64,000 bases of DNA from Hyphomicrobiales bacterium (GCA_900472625.1 UCIT01000012.1:1-64000); one strand, 5' to 3'; positions 9,017 to 18,664 are shown, counted from the first letter of the stretch. Notes: generated from the sequence alone by a model not told the origin. Made by a program: numbers and translations.

Positions 9017-9096
9017 GGCCGGCATGCGGGACCTGATGGAATGCGCAATGCCGGCCCTAGATCAGGCTGGAGACGAAGGGACGATACTCTCCAGCC
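9017..9096. other. two successive perfect 9-bp stem-loops
   Basis: GGCCGGCAT (9017-9025) pairs perfectly with ATGCCGGCC (9048-9056). GGCTGGAGA (9065-9073) pairs perfectly with TCTCCAGCC (9088-9096). They lie in the 463-base gap between the beta-helix gene and hsp20, upstream of the heat-shock promoter. Neither has a T run, so they are not simple terminators. I see no gene in the rest of 8881-9208. Confidence 0.4.
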
Positions 9097-9208
9097 ATCG
9101 AGCCAGTGTAACCCGATGCCACGATGTCTAACGCGATGCGTCTGAACGGATGCCGAACCTTGCGTTCATATGCCGTTCACGCGCGCAAAGGGGGGTACTG
9201 CAAGAGGC

Positions 9209-9237
9209 CTTGAAGTCCGAAAAAGTCATCCCCATCT
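9209..9237 (+). promoter_or_regulatory. RpoH (sigma-32) promoter of hsp20
   Basis: CTTGAA (9209-9214) and CCCCATCT (9230-9237) are separated by 15 bases. This is essentially the sigma-32 consensus (CTTGAA, 11-16 bases, CCCCATNT). It lies about 105 bases before the hsp20 start, so transcription begins near 9244 and gives a roughly 100-nt leader. Confidence 0.85.
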
Positions 9238-9243
9238 CATGGT

Positions 9244-9343
9244 AGCGGACGCCAGAACGGGTCCGCGGAACCGTCCCGAAGCCGCCAATGATGGGGTTTC
9301 AGGGATACCTTATCGCAATCAGTCGCTTCCTCAGGAGGACATC
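9244..9343 (+). promoter_or_regulatory. ROSE-like RNA thermometer in hsp20 leader
   Basis: The leader ends in CGCTTCCTCAGGAGGACATC just before the ATG. The AGGAGG ribosome site can pair with the CUUCCU immediately upstream, forming the short, mismatched 3' hairpin typical of ROSE elements. Upstream, GCGGAC (9247-9252) pairs with GTCCGC (9263-9268). ROSE elements keep rhizobial small heat-shock mRNAs closed at normal temperature and melt on heating. The call rests on position, leader length and SD masking; the exact fold was not computed. Confidence 0.58.
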
Positions 9344-9811
9344 ATGCGTCACGTAGACTTTACCCCGCTTTACCGCTCCACGGTCGGTTTCGACCGCCTG
9401 TTCACCATGCTCGACAGCCTGGGCCAGCCCGACCAGGGCCAGACCTACCCGCCCTACAATATCGAGCGCACCGGTGAGAACACCTATCGCATCACCATGG
9501 CCGTTGCCGGTTTCGACGAGACCGAAATCTCGATCGAGGCACAGGCCCATACCCTGACCGTCAAGGGTGAGAAGAGCGAAGACAATGCCGAAGGCAGCGA
9601 ATTCCTCTATCGCGGCATTGCCAAGCGCACCTTCGAGCGTCGCTTCCAGCTCGCCGACCATGTCGAGGTGACGGCTGCTTCGCTGAAGAACGGCCTGCTC
9701 CACATCGACCTGCTTCGCAGCATTCCCGAAGCCATGAAGCCGAGGAAGATCGCGATCGCCGCCGAACCGGTGAGCGCGCCAAAGTCGATCGAGGCACAGA
9801 TCACCAACTAA
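9344..9811 (+). CDS. Hsp20 family small heat-shock protein (IbpA class)
   Basis: The 155-residue chaperone has the class A rhizobial small Hsp head MRHVDFTPLYRSTVGFDRLF. An alpha-crystallin domain spans about 35-130, and a conserved ALxNGLLxIDL-type strand reads AASLKNGLLHIDLLRSIPE. A basic C-terminal tail contains PRKIAIA, the I-x-I motif used in oligomer assembly. It binds unfolding proteins and hands them to DnaK/ClpB. AGGAGG stands 6 bases before the ATG. Open frame continues upstream to 9170 but covers the RpoH promoter and leader, so it is not coding. Heat control is expected at both transcription and translation. Confidence 0.93.
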   Translation: MRHVDFTPLYRSTVGFDRLFTMLDSLGQPDQGQTYPPYNIERTGENTYRITMAVAGFDETEISIEAQAHTLTVKGEKSEDNAEGSEFLYRGIAKRTFERRFQLADHVEVTAASLKNGLLHIDLLRSIPEAMKPRKIAIAAEPVSAPKSIEAQITN

Positions 9812-9840
9812 TCGATCCTCCCAGGATTTGGCAAAAGAAG

Positions 9841-9868
9841 CGGCGCTCCGAAAGGGGCGCCGTTTTTT
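9841..9868 (+). terminator. intrinsic terminator of hsp20
   Basis: CGGCGCTCC-GAAA-GGGGCGCCG followed by TTTTTT, 30 bases after the stop codon. Confidence 0.9.
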
Positions 9869-9892
9869 GTTGTCAGATGGCGGCCTTTTTCT

Positions 9893-10007
9893 CCCTCATC
9901 CAGGCTTTGTGCCGGGATCCAGCGGCCTCGCGTCTGCGAGGCGAGAAGAGTTTTTTGCCCCAAGGACTTGGGGCGCTGGATTCCTGTCACAGGGACAGGA
10001 ATGAGGG
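9893..10007. repeat. palindromic intergenic repeat, copy A
   Basis: The element is bounded by CCCTCAT on the left and ATGAGGG on the right. Its right half contains GCTGGATTCCTGTCACAG and its left half the diverged complement. Internal hairpins are CCTCGCG-TCTG-CGAGG and GCCCCAAG-GAC-TTGGGGC. The outer arms match the element at 46297-46453. This is the style of rhizobial intergenic mosaic repeats (RIME-like). It sits between hsp20 and the SBF transporter gene. Confidence 0.7.
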
Positions 10008-10022
10008 TTCAAATCTAGGGCC

Positions 10023-11027
10023 TCACGCCGGGTTAGCCGCCTGCTCAACCTCGGCGGTGGTGACGCGGCGGCGGTGGGCGGCGGCGTATTTCTGGGCGAT
10101 GACGGCGCAGACCATCAGCTGGATCTGGTGGAACAGCATCAAAGGCAGGACGATGGCGCCGATCGCCTGGCCGGCGAAGATGACGTTGGCCATCGGGACG
10201 CCGCTGGCGAGGCTCTTCTTCGAGCCGCAGAAGGTGATGGTGATCTGGTCGGCCTCGTTGAAGCCGAGCAGACGGCTGCCGAAGGTGGTGGCGCACAGCA
10301 CGATGGCGAGCAGCACCATGTCGGCGACGATGACGACGGCGATATCCGAGATCGAGAAGGTGTGCCACAGGCCCTCGACGACGGCGGTCGAGAAGGCGAG
10401 GTAGACGACCATCAGGATCGAGCCGCGATCGACCGGCATCAGGAGCTTCTTCTTGGCGCGGATCCAGTCGCCGATCCAGGGCTGCAGGAGCTGTCCGAGG
10501 ATGAAGGGCAGCAGCAGTTGGGTGAAGATCTGCAGCAGCGCATCCCAGGAGAAACCGCCATGGCCACCGACCGAAAAGAGCAGGCCGACGAGCAGCGGGG
10601 TCAGGAACATGCCGAAGATGTTGGACGCCGAGGCCGAGCAGATCGCAGCGGGGACATTGCCGCCCGCCATCGAGGTGAAGGCGATCGACGACTGAACCGT
10701 CGAAGGAAGCACGCACAGGAAGAGAATGCCGAGATAGAGCGGGTGCGGCAGGATCGAGTCGGGCAGTAGGCCGAGGCCCATGCCGAGCAGCGGGAAGATG
10801 CCGAAAGTGGTCAACAGGATGACCAGATGCAGCCGCCAGTGCAGCAGGCCGGCGATGACGACATCGCGCGACAGGCGTGCGCCGTGCAGGAAGAAGAGAA
10901 GCGCGATGGCAAGCGTCGTGGCGATCCCGAAGTAATGGGCGAAGATGCCGCTTGCGGGCAGGATCGAGGCGAGAATGACCGTGCAGATCAGCAGCAGGGT
11001 GAAGGTATCGGGCAGGAAGCGGCGCAT
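10023..11027 (-). CDS. SBF-like (bile acid:sodium symporter family) transporter, YfeH type
   Basis: The 334-residue protein is almost wholly hydrophobic, with about nine or ten membrane helices. It matches the SBF_like family through SSIAFTSMAGGNVPAAI and the FCGSKKSLASGVP block near the C-terminus, the half-sites of the substrate/sodium cavity. The natural substrate of bacterial YfeH-type members is unknown. I start at MRRFLPDTF because the preceding 28 in-frame residues are basic and not family-like. The gene is divergent from a LysR regulator across a 92-base gap. E. coli yfeH and yfeR have the same arrangement, so control by that regulator is likely. Confidence 0.82.
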   Translation of the reverse strand: MRRFLPDTFTLLLICTVILASILPASGIFAHYFGIATTLAIALLFFLHGARLSRDVVIAGLLHWRLHLVILLTTFGIFPLLGMGLGLLPDSILPHPLYLGILFLCVLPSTVQSSIAFTSMAGGNVPAAICSASASNIFGMFLTPLLVGLLFSVGGHGGFSWDALLQIFTQLLLPFILGQLLQPWIGDWIRAKKKLLMPVDRGSILMVVYLAFSTAVVEGLWHTFSISDIAVVIVADMVLLAIVLCATTFGSRLLGFNEADQITITFCGSKKSLASGVPMANVIFAGQAIGAIVLPLMLFHQIQLMVCAVIAQKYAAAHRRRVTTAEVEQAANPA

Positions 11028-11119
11028 GGGATGTCTCGGTCTTCGTCTTCGGGATGGATACATTCTGTTTCTTCCATTATGATACAGGATGCAAGGAATA
11101 ACAGTTATCACGAAATGGG

Positions 11120-11980
11120 ATGATGATGCTGGATCTGACCCAATTGCGCAGCTTCGTGGCGGTCGAGCAGATGGGCAGCTTCACGCTCGCCGCCGAGCGG
11201 CTGGGGCTTGGGCAATCGACCGTCAGCCAGCATATACAGCGGCTGGAGACATCGGTCGGGCGGCGGCTTCTGGCGCGCGATACGCATAAGGTCGTGCTGA
11301 CTACGGATGGCGAGGCGTTGCTGTCGCATGCGCGCGCCATGCTTGCCATCGAAGGGCAGGTGCAGTCGCTGTTTACGGGCCGCAGCCTGCGCGGTCGATT
11401 GCGGCTCGGGGTTTCGGAGGACTTCGTCACCAGCCAGCTGCCTGTGGTGCTCGAGGATTTCGTGCGCTCGCACCCCTCCGTCGACCTGGAATTGACGGTG
11501 GCGCTGTCGGGGACGCTCTACGAGATGCAGGATAACGGCGAGATCGACCTGGTGCTGGCGAAACGACGGTTGGGCGATGCGCGCGGCCGGCTGGTCTATC
11601 GCGAGCCGCTGGTTTGGCTGGCGCGCGATCCCGAGCATATATTGAGCGTCGCGCCGCTGCCTCTGATCGCCTTTCCACCGCCGAGCGTCACGCGCGCCAT
11701 TTCGTTGGAGGCGCTGGGGCGACAACAGATCGCCTGGCGGATCGTCTGCACCTGCGGCAGCCTGAGCGGCCTGACGGCGGCGGCGCGTGCCGGCATGGGC
11801 GTGCTGGTGCAGCCGCGCAGCATGGCGCCATCGGGGCTTCGGGAGATCGGCAAGGGCAAGCTGCCGGTGCTGGAGGATGTCGAGTTCGTGCTGGTGCCGC
11901 GCAAGGGCGCCGATCAGGCGCTGGTGTCCGCGCTGTCGGACGATATCCTGGCGAAAGTCCGGAGCCTGCGGTCGAGTTGA
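11120..11980 (+). CDS. LysR-type regulator, YfeR-like
   Basis: The 286-residue protein has an N-terminal winged helix-turn-helix (about 5-63; GSFTLAAERLGLGQSTVSQHIQRLE). A LysR effector-binding domain (about 90-280) follows. The divergent partner encodes an SBF transporter, so the regulator probably controls that gene and itself. The perfect 11-base palindrome ATAACAGTTAT (11098-11108) in the shared gap is a possible contact site. The ligand is unknown. Three consecutive ATG codons (11120-11128) are possible starts; the ribosome site is poor (GAAATGGG). Confidence 0.85.
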   Translation: MMMLDLTQLRSFVAVEQMGSFTLAAERLGLGQSTVSQHIQRLETSVGRRLLARDTHKVVLTTDGEALLSHARAMLAIEGQVQSLFTGRSLRGRLRLGVSEDFVTSQLPVVLEDFVRSHPSVDLELTVALSGTLYEMQDNGEIDLVLAKRRLGDARGRLVYREPLVWLARDPEHILSVAPLPLIAFPPPSVTRAISLEALGRQQIAWRIVCTCGSLSGLTAAARAGMGVLVQPRSMAPSGLREIGKGKLPVLEDVEFVLVPRKGADQALVSALSDDILAKVRSLRSS

Positions 11981-12146
11981 ATTGGCAGTGCGATCGGGAA
12001 CGTCGCGTGCGGATGCAGAGACGTTAACGCGTTGCCTAAGATTTTAATCATCTCTCAACCCTGTCGGTTAGGCTTCTGGTTACCTCGCGCTCCTAGTTTA
12101 GCCGTGGCTCATGGTCGACGTTCGGGGCAACAGGGAGAACGGACCA

Positions 12147-12275
12147 ATGTTATACGGAGCACTCTTCGTGTCCGGGCTGGTGGCCTGCGTGATGTTGATT
12201 GTCGTGAGTGGTCACGATGCGACGACGACGGACAGTGGCGCGCCACCTTCCGCCGTCATGCTGCATCAGAACTAG
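12147..12275 (+). CDS. 42-residue single-span membrane peptide
   Basis: The ORF begins at ATG behind GGGAGAACGGACCA. It encodes one hydrophobic helix (about residues 3-21, LYGALFVSGLVACVMLIVV) and then a short polar tail rich in Thr, Ser and Pro. It follows the LysR gene by 166 bases and converges on the threonine aldolase gene with 12 bases between stops. Its coding reality rests on the ribosome site and the membrane-plus-tail layout. I know no family for it. Confidence 0.5.
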   Translation: MLYGALFVSGLVACVMLIVVSGHDATTTDSGAPPSAVMLHQN

Positions 12276-12287
12276 CGATACTGGCTA

Positions 12288-13337
12288 TCAGGACGCCAGG
12301 CAGCCGAGAAACCCATCGACATCCGCCTCTTCAGTAGCAAAGCTGGTGACGAGGCGGATGAGGGTCTCGTTCTCGCCCACCAGTTCCGGCGTCGCTGCCG
12401 GTATCGGCCATTCGTAGAATTTCGCGCCTTTATCCTCGGCTGTCTTTGCCGAGGTCTTGGGGATGACAGCGAACACCTCGTTCGATGCCGTCGGCCATGC
12501 CAGGCGGGCCGAGTTGCTGGCGCCGATGCCGGCGCGCAGGCGGTCGGCCATGCCGTTGGCGTGGCGGGCGAGGCCGAGCCAGAGATCATCTTCCAGATAG
12601 GCGTCGAACTGGGCGGCGATGAAGCGCGACTTGGAGAACAGCTGGGCGGCGCGCTTGCGGATAAAGGGCACTTCGCTTGCCTGCTCCGGATTGAAGAAGA
12701 CGATCGCTTCGGCGCACCAGCAGCCGTTCTTGGTGCCGCCGAAGGAGAGCATGTCGATGCCGCGCTTCCAGGTCATTTCGGCCGGGCTGGCGTCGAGTGC
12801 CACCAGCGCATTGGCAAAGCGGGCGCCATCCATGTGGAGTGGCAGGTTGTTCGCCTTGGCGACGGCAGAGATGGCGTCGATCTCGTCGAGCGAGTAGACC
12901 GTGCCGATCTCGGTGGCCTGGGTAATGGTGACCGCGGTGGCGCGGCCGTGATGCACGGCGTTCGGAGGGAAGCCGGCAATCGCCTTCGCGAGTTTTGCAG
13001 GGTCGATCTTGCCGGCCTCGCCATCGACGGGCGCCAAGCGGGCGCTGCTGAAGAACTCCGGCGCGCCGCATTCATCGGCGATCACATGGGCTTCGGAATG
13101 ACAGAAGGTGATGCCGCCGGGACGCTGGATGCTGGCTAGCGACAGTGAGTTGGCGGCGGTGCCCGTCGCAACGAAGAAGACCGAGACGTCGCGCTCGAAG
13201 ATTTCGGAAAACCGCGCCTCGACGCGGCGGTCGAGATCACTGTTGCCGTAGGCGGCTGCGAAACCTGTGGATTCCTGCAGCAGGCGTTCGGCGATGGAAC
13301 GGTGGGCGCCGGCCCAGTTATCGGAAGCAAAAAACAT
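12288..13337 (-). CDS. ltaE: low-specificity L-threonine aldolase
   Basis: This PLP enzyme splits L-threonine or L-allo-threonine into glycine and acetaldehyde. In the 349-residue product the cofactor Lys is 203 (SFGGTKNG), the ring-nitrogen Asp is 170 (HMDGARFANAL), and the N-terminal SDNWAGAH and FVATGTAANSLSL segments bind phosphate. The length fits the family. The start has only a weak AGG at 9 bases. No regulator is adjacent. The 558-base gap to gltB on the other side contains what may be an independent small RNA. Confidence 0.85.
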   Translation of the reverse strand: MFFASDNWAGAHRSIAERLLQESTGFAAAYGNSDLDRRVEARFSEIFERDVSVFFVATGTAANSLSLASIQRPGGITFCHSEAHVIADECGAPEFFSSARLAPVDGEAGKIDPAKLAKAIAGFPPNAVHHGRATAVTITQATEIGTVYSLDEIDAISAVAKANNLPLHMDGARFANALVALDASPAEMTWKRGIDMLSFGGTKNGCWCAEAIVFFNPEQASEVPFIRKRAAQLFSKSRFIAAQFDAYLEDDLWLGLARHANGMADRLRAGIGASNSARLAWPTASNEVFAVIPKTSAKTAEDKGAKFYEWPIPAATPELVGENETLIRLVTSFATEEADVDGFLGCLAS

Positions 13338-13438
13338 CGGAAAATACCTAGGGAAAAAGCTGCGGGGGCGGGTTCGGGCGAGAGACTAATGCAAAGCTTC
13401 ACCGGATCAAGCGGTGCAGGTACAACCCATCACAAAAA

Positions 13439-13468
13439 TTGAATTCCGCAATCAAGAAACAAGATAAT
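13439..13468 (+). promoter_or_regulatory. promoter of candidate sRNA
   Basis: TTGAAT (13439-13444) and GATAAT (13463-13468) are 18 bases apart on the plus strand in an AT-rich patch. This is a plausible sigma-70 promoter starting near 13475 and pointing at the orphan terminator at 13518-13540. Confidence 0.4.
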
Positions 13469-13474
13469 ATGCAT

Positions 13475-13540
13475 AGGCGTAATTTTATGTCGCTATTGCC
13501 GATATTTCAGCAACTTTACGTCGATCCTCGACGTTTTTTT
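13475..13540 (+). ncRNA. candidate small RNA ending in a perfect orphan terminator
   Basis: ACGTCGA-TCC-TCGACGT followed directly by a T run (13518-13540) is a textbook plus-strand terminator. No plus-strand gene precedes it: the threonine aldolase gene reads away from it. A promoter-like pair is correctly placed to start a roughly 66-nt transcript. An overlapping ORF of 41 codons (ATG at 13470) has no ribosome site and unlikely composition, so a non-coding RNA is the better reading. The rest of the gap (13541-13895) shows only a short hairpin (AGAGCC/GGCTCT) next to the gltB ribosome site and presumably holds the gltB promoter. Confidence 0.42.
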
Positions 13541-13895
13541 AGATTCCGGCTCTTGCGAAGCCCTCAGGTTTCTGGCATAGAACCAGTGAATTAGGACAGG
13601 GTTGCTGTCCTATCTTGGCCACTACGGCCGAAGAGGCGCCGAAACACCTTACACTCTTGGGGTTTCACGCTATAGTTCACCGAGCGCGGATCATGTCTGT
13701 CGCACGGAACGCATGGCAGGCGCGGAGCGCAACGGTCGGTTTGTCGGGAAAGCCTCTCTTTTCCCCGGGAAAGCCTGCCGCCGGCGACCGGATCTTCGAT
13801 AATGCAACAGCGCTGTCACGCGCCGAACCTAAGATCAGGGACGGTGTGCGACGAAGAGCCGCCCGCAGGTGACGGGCTCTGACAGGAGGAAGACG

Positions 13896-16800
13896 ATGAC
13901 GAAGAACACGCCATCTACAGACATCGACCAGATCGCAGCCGCAGATGTGCGCGCGGTGGCCGATACGCGTAAATTCGCCTCCGGTCTTCCGGGCAAGCAG
14001 GGGCTTTACGATCCTCGCAACGAGCACGATGCCTGCGGCGTCGGCTTCGTCGCGCATATGAAGGGTCAGAAGTCGCACCAGATCGTCCAGGACGGTCTTT
14101 TCATCCTCGAGAACCTGACGCACCGCGGTGCCGTCGGCGCCGACCCGCTGATGGGCGATGGCGCCGGCATTCTCGTGCAGATTCCCGATCGTTTCTTCCG
14201 CGAGGAAATGGCCAAGCAGGGCATCACCCTGCCGAAAGCGGGCGAATATGGCGTTGGCCATATCTTCATGCCGCGCGACGAACAGCAGATCGCGCATTTC
14301 AAGAAGGTGATGCAGGACGTCATCTCCGAGGAAGGCCAGATCCTGATCGGCTTCCGCGACGTTCCCGTCGACAATTCGTCGCTGTCGAAGGCTCCGGATA
14401 TCGCGGCGACCGAACCGCATCACTGTCAGATCTTCATCGGCGCCGGCGAAGATGCCGCGACGACCGATGAATTCGAACGCCGCCTGTTCACGCTGCGCAA
14501 GGTGATCTCCAACCGCATCTATGACGAGTTCGACGGCGAGGAGAGCCATTTCTATCCCGTGTCTCTGTCGTCCACGACGATCGTCTACAAGGGCATGTTC
14601 CTGGCCTATCAGGTCGGCGCCTATTACAAGGACCTGGCCGATCCGCGCTTCGAAAGCGCCGTCGCGCTCGTGCACCAGCGCTTCTCGACCAACACCTTCC
14701 CGTCGTGGAAGCTGGCGCATCCGTACCGCATGGTTGCCCATAACGGCGAAATCAACACGCTGCGCTCCAACGTCAACTGGATGGCGGCGCGCCAGGCATC
14801 CGTGTCTTCACCGCTGTTCGGCGAGGACATCTCCAAGCTCTGGCCGATCTCCTACGAGGGCCAGTCGGACACGGCCTGTTTCGACAACGCGCTCGAGTTC
14901 CTGACCCGCGGCGGCTATTCGCTGGCGCATGCGATGATGATGTTGATCCCGGAAGCCTGGGCCGGCAACCAGTCGATGTCGAAGGAGCGCAAGGCGTTCT
15001 ACGAATACCATGCCGCATTGATGGAGCCGTGGGACGGACCGGCGGCGGTCTGTTTCACCGACGGCAAGCAGATCGGTGCGACGCTTGACCGTAACGGCCT
15101 TCGCCCGGCGCGCTACCTCGTGACCGACGACGACCGCGTCATCCTGGCGTCGGAAGCCGGCACGCTGCCGGTGCCGGAAGAGAAGATCATCAAGAAGTGG
15201 CGCCTGCAGCCGGGCAAGATGCTGCTGATCGACATGGAAAAGGGTCAGATCATCTCAGACGAGGAGTTGAAGACGACGCTGGCGACCCGTCACCCCTACG
15301 GCAAGTGGCTCGACCGTACGCAGCTCATCCTCGAAGACCTGAAGCCGGTGGAGCCGCGGGCGCTGCGTCGCGACGTTTCCCTGCTCGATCGCCAGCAGGC
15401 CTTTGGCTACACCACCGAGGACACCCGCATCCTGATGTCGCCGATGGCGACGACGGGCCAGGAAGCCGTGGGCTCGATGGGCACCGATACGCCGATCTCG
15501 GCCATGTCCGAGAAGTCGAAGCTGCTCTACACCTATTTCAAGCAGAACTTCGCGCAGGTGACCAACCCGCCGATCGATCCGATCCGCGAAGAGCTGGTCA
15601 TGAGCCTCGTCTCCTTCATCGGACCGCGCCCGAACCTGCTCGACCATGAGGGTGCTGCCAACGCCAAGCGGCTCGAAGTGCGCCAGCCGATCCTCACGAA
15701 CGGCGACCTCGAAAAGATCCGTTCGATCGGCCACACGGAAGATCGCTTCGACACCAAGACGCTCGACTTCACCTATGATGTGGAGCGCGGCGCCGAAGGC
15801 ATGCCCGAGATGCTCGATCGTCTCTGCGAACGCGCGGAAGCGGCGGTCAAGGGCGGCTACAACATCATAGTGCTGTCCGACCGCCAGATCGGACCGGACC
15901 GCATCGCCATTCCGGCGCTGCTGGCGACGGCTGCCGTGCACCATCACCTGATCCGCAAGGGTCTGCGGACTTCGGTCGGTCTTGTCGTCGAGACCGGCGA
16001 ACCACGAGAAGTGCACCACTTCTGTCTTCTCGCCGGCTACGGCGCGGAAGCGATCAACCCGTACCTGGCCTTCGACACGCTGACCGACATGCACATGCGC
16101 GGCGAGTTCCCGAAGGAAGTGGATGCGTCCGAAGTCGTCTACCGCTACATCAAGGCGGTCGGCAAGGGCATCCTCAAGGTCATGTCGAAGATGGGCATCT
16201 CGACCTATCAGTCCTATTGCGGCGGCCAGATCTTCGATGCGATCGGCCTGCAGCAGACGCTGGTCGACAAGTATTTCTTCGGCACGGCGACGATGATCGA
16301 AGGCGTCGATCTCGCGGCCATCGCGGAAGAGACCGTTGCCCGCCACACATCGGCTTTCGGCAAGGATCCGCTGCTGGCGAACACGCTCGATATCGGCGGC
16401 GAATATGCCTACCGCATGCGCGGCGAAAGCCATGCCTGGACGCCGGATGCAGTGGCGACACTGCAGCACGCCGTGCGCGGCAATTCCGAGGATCGCTACC
16501 GCGAGTTTGCCGAGATGGTGAACACGTCGGCCCTGCGGATGAACACGATTCGCGGCCTGTTCAAGATCAAGAGCGCCGAGCAGATCGGCCGCACGCCGGT
16601 GTCGCTCGACGAGGTCGAGCCGGCGGTGGATATCGTCAAGCGCTTCTCGACCGGCGCCATGTCCTTCGGCTCGATCAGCCGCGAGGCGCATACGACGCTG
16701 GCGATCGCCATGAACAGGATCGGCGGCAAGTCGAACACCGGCGAGGGCGGCGAAGAGAGCGATCGCTACTTCCCGCTGCCGGATGGTTCGGCGAACCCAG

Positions 16801-18620
16801 AGCGTTCGGCGATCAAGCAGATCGCATCGGGACGCTTCGGTGTGACGACCGAATATCTGGTCAATGCCGACATGCTGCAGATCAAGGTGGCGCAGGGCGC
16901 CAAGCCCGGCGAGGGCGGCCAGCTGCCCGGCCACAAGGTCGATGCGACGGTTGCCAAGACCCGCCACTCCACACCGGGCGTCGGCCTGATCTCGCCGCCG
17001 CCACATCACGACATCTATTCGATCGAAGATCTGGCGCAGCTGATCTACGACCTCAAGAACGTCAACCCGACGTCGGATGTCTCGGTCAAGCTCGTTTCGG
17101 AAGTCGGCGTCGGCACGGTTGCCGCCGGCGTTGCCAAGGCGCGCGCCGACCACATCACCGTCTCCGGCTTCGACGGCGGCACCGGCGCTTCGCCGCTGAC
17201 CTCGCTGAAGCATGCCGGTAGCCCATGGGAAATCGGCCTTGCCGAGACGCAGCAGACGCTGGTGCTGAACGGCCTGCGTTCGCGCATCGCGCTGCAGGTG
17301 GATGGCGGCCTGAAGACCGGCCGCGACGTTATCATCGGGGCGCTGCTCGGCGCCGACGAGTTCGGCTTCGCGACGGCCCCGGTCATCGCCGCCGGCTGCA
17401 TCATGATGCGCAAGTGCCATCTGAACACCTGCCCCGTCGGCGTCGCGACGCAGGATCCTGTCCTGCGCAAGCGCTTCAAGGGCACGCCGGAACACGTCAT
17501 CAACTACTTCTTCTTCGTTGCCAACGAAGTGCGCGAGATCCTGGCATCGCTCGGCTTTACCAAGTTCGACGAGATCATCGGCGCTTCGGAGCTGCTCGAA
17601 AAGGACGAGATGCTTGCACACTGGAAGTCCAAGGGCCTCGATTTCAGCCGCATCTTCCACAAGGTCGAGGCGCCGAAGGAAGCAACCTACTGGACGACGC
17701 GCCAGAAGCACCCGATCGACGATATTCTCGACCGCAAGCTGATCGCCGAGGCCGAGCCGGCTCTCGCTTCGAAGACGCCGGTGTCGTTCGAAGTCGCGAT
17801 CAAGAACGTAGACCGGTCGGCCGGCGCGATGCTGTCGGGCGAAGTGGCCAAGCGGTACAACCATCGCGGCCTGAAGGAAGACACGATCAACGTGACGCTG
17901 CGCGGCACGGCGGGACAGTCGTTCGCGGCGTTCCTTGCACGTGGCATCACCTTCAAGCTGATCGGCGACGGCAACGACTATGTCGGCAAGGGGCTTTCGG
18001 GCGGCAAGATCATCATCCGTCCGCCTGAGAACTCGAAGATCGTCGCCGAGGATTCGATCATCGTCGGCAACACGGTTCTTTATGGTGCGACCGAGGGCGA
18101 GTGCTACTTCCGCGGCGTCGCGGGCGAGCGCTTCGCGGTGCGCAACTCCGGCGCCATCGCCATCGTCGAAGGCGTGGGCGACCACGGCTGCGAATACATG
18201 ACGGGCGGCGTGGTGGTCGTGCTCGGCGAGACCGGCCGCAACTTCGCGGCCGGCATGTCGGGCGGCGTGGCCTATGTTCTCGACGAGAGCGGCGATTTCG
18301 CCAAGCGCTGCAACATGGCGATGGTCGAGCTCGAGCCGGTGCCCGAGGAAGACGACATGATGGAGAAGCTGCATCATCACGGCGGTGATCTCGCCCACAA
18401 GGGACGCGTCGACGTCTCCGGCGACATGACCCGCCATGACGAGGAGCGCCTCTACCAGTTGATCTCAAACCACCTGCACTACACGGAATCGACCCGCGCC
18501 AAGCAGATCCTGGACAACTGGGCGGAGTATCGTCCGAAGTTCCGCAAGGTGATGCCGGTCGAGTACCGTCGTGCGCTCGAGGAAATGGAGCGGGCTCGGA
18601 TGGGGATCGCTGCGGAATAA
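13896..18620 (+). CDS. gltB: glutamate synthase (NADPH) large subunit
   Basis: The alpha subunit makes glutamate from glutamine and 2-oxoglutarate with electrons from GltD. In this 1574-residue chain the class II amidotransferase nucleophile is Cys47 in HDACGVGF, exposed after removal of a propeptide. A central domain is followed by the FMN-binding synthase domain, which contains [15 protein letters not shown], the cysteines of the 3Fe-4S cluster. The C-terminal GXGXG beta-helix contains [17 protein letters not shown] 6 bases before ATG 13896 sets the start; an in-frame ATG 27 bases earlier has no such site. gltD follows after 222 bases that contain a strong hairpin. Together with glutamine synthetase the enzyme is the main ammonia assimilation route. 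Confidence 0.97.
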   Translation: MTKNTPSTDIDQIAAADVRAVADTRKFASGLPGKQGLYDPRNEHDACGVGFVAHMKGQKSHQIVQDGLFILENLTHRGAVGADPLMGDGAGILVQIPDRFFREEMAKQGITLPKAGEYGVGHIFMPRDEQQIAHFKKVMQDVISEEGQILIGFRDVPVDNSSLSKAPDIAATEPHHCQIFIGAGEDAATTDEFERRLFTLRKVISNRIYDEFDGEESHFYPVSLSSTTIVYKGMFLAYQVGAYYKDLADPRFESAVALVHQRFSTNTFPSWKLAHPYRMVAHNGEINTLRSNVNWMAARQASVSSPLFGEDISKLWPISYEGQSDTACFDNALEFLTRGGYSLAHAMMMLIPEAWAGNQSMSKERKAFYEYHAALMEPWDGPAAVCFTDGKQIGATLDRNGLRPARYLVTDDDRVILASEAGTLPVPEEKIIKKWRLQPGKMLLIDMEKGQIISDEELKTTLATRHPYGKWLDRTQLILEDLKPVEPRALRRDVSLLDRQQAFGYTTEDTRILMSPMATTGQEAVGSMGTDTPISAMSEKSKLLYTYFKQNFAQVTNPPIDPIREELVMSLVSFIGPRPNLLDHEGAANAKRLEVRQPILTNGDLEKIRSIGHTEDRFDTKTLDFTYDVERGAEGMPEMLDRLCERAEAAVKGGYNIIVLSDRQIGPDRIAIPALLATAAVHHHLIRKGLRTSVGLVVETGEPREVHHFCLLAGYGAEAINPYLAFDTLTDMHMRGEFPKEVDASEVVYRYIKAVGKGILKVMSKMGISTYQSYCGGQIFDAIGLQQTLVDKYFFGTATMIEGVDLAAIAEETVARHTSAFGKDPLLANTLDIGGEYAYRMRGESHAWTPDAVATLQHAVRGNSEDRYREFAEMVNTSALRMNTIRGLFKIKSAEQIGRTPVSLDEVEPAVDIVKRFSTGAMSFGSISREAHTTLAIAMNRIGGKSNTGEGGEESDRYFPLPDGSANPERSAIKQIASGRFGVTTEYLVNADMLQIKVAQGAKPGEGGQLPGHKVDATVAKTRHSTPGVGLISPPPHHDIYSIEDLAQLIYDLKNVNPTSDVSVKLVSEVGVGTVAAGVAKARADHITVSGFDGGTGASPLTSLKHAGSPWEIGLAETQQTLVLNGLRSRIALQVDGGLKTGRDVIIGALLGADEFGFATAPVIAAGCIMMRKCHLNTCPVGVATQDPVLRKRFKGTPEHVINYFFFVANEVREILASLGFTKFDEIIGASELLEKDEMLAHWKSKGLDFSRIFHKVEAPKEATYWTTRQKHPIDDILDRKLIAEAEPALASKTPVSFEVAIKNVDRSAGAMLSGEVAKRYNHRGLKEDTINVTLRGTAGQSFAAFLARGITFKLIGDGNDYVGKGLSGGKIIIRPPENSKIVAEDSIIVGNTVLYGATEGECYFRGVAGERFAVRNSGAIAIVEGVGDHGCEYMTGGVVVVLGETGRNFAAGMSGGVAYVLDESGDFAKRCNMAMVELEPVPEEDDMMEKLHHHGGDLAHKGRVDVSGDMTRHDEERLYQLISNHLHYTESTRAKQILDNWAEYRPKFRKVMPVEYRRALEEMERARMGIAAE

Positions 18621-18631
18621 CAACACCGACA

Positions 18632-18664
18632 TGTCCGCCACTTGCCAATCGCACGTGGCGGACA
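18632..18664 (+). other. strong hairpin between gltB and gltD
   Basis: TGTCCGCCAC (18632-18641) pairs perfectly with GTGGCGGACA (18655-18664) around a 13-base loop, 11 bases after the gltB stop. There is no T run, so it is more likely an mRNA-stability or partial-attenuation element than a full terminator. Confidence 0.5.

Noticed and set aside
9170..9343. N-terminal extension of Hsp20
   Set aside because: It would translate the RpoH promoter and leader; the AGGAGG-ATG at 9344 matches the family start.
13470..13595. 41-codon ORF in the gap before gltB
   Set aside because: No ribosome site, Arg/Phe-rich composition, and it runs straight through a strong terminator.
15255..18437. Long open frame (over 1000 codons) on the strand opposite gltB
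   Set aside because: It mirrors the codon bias of gltB, has no ribosome site and no recognisable domain. Long antisense frames are usual in GC-rich genes.
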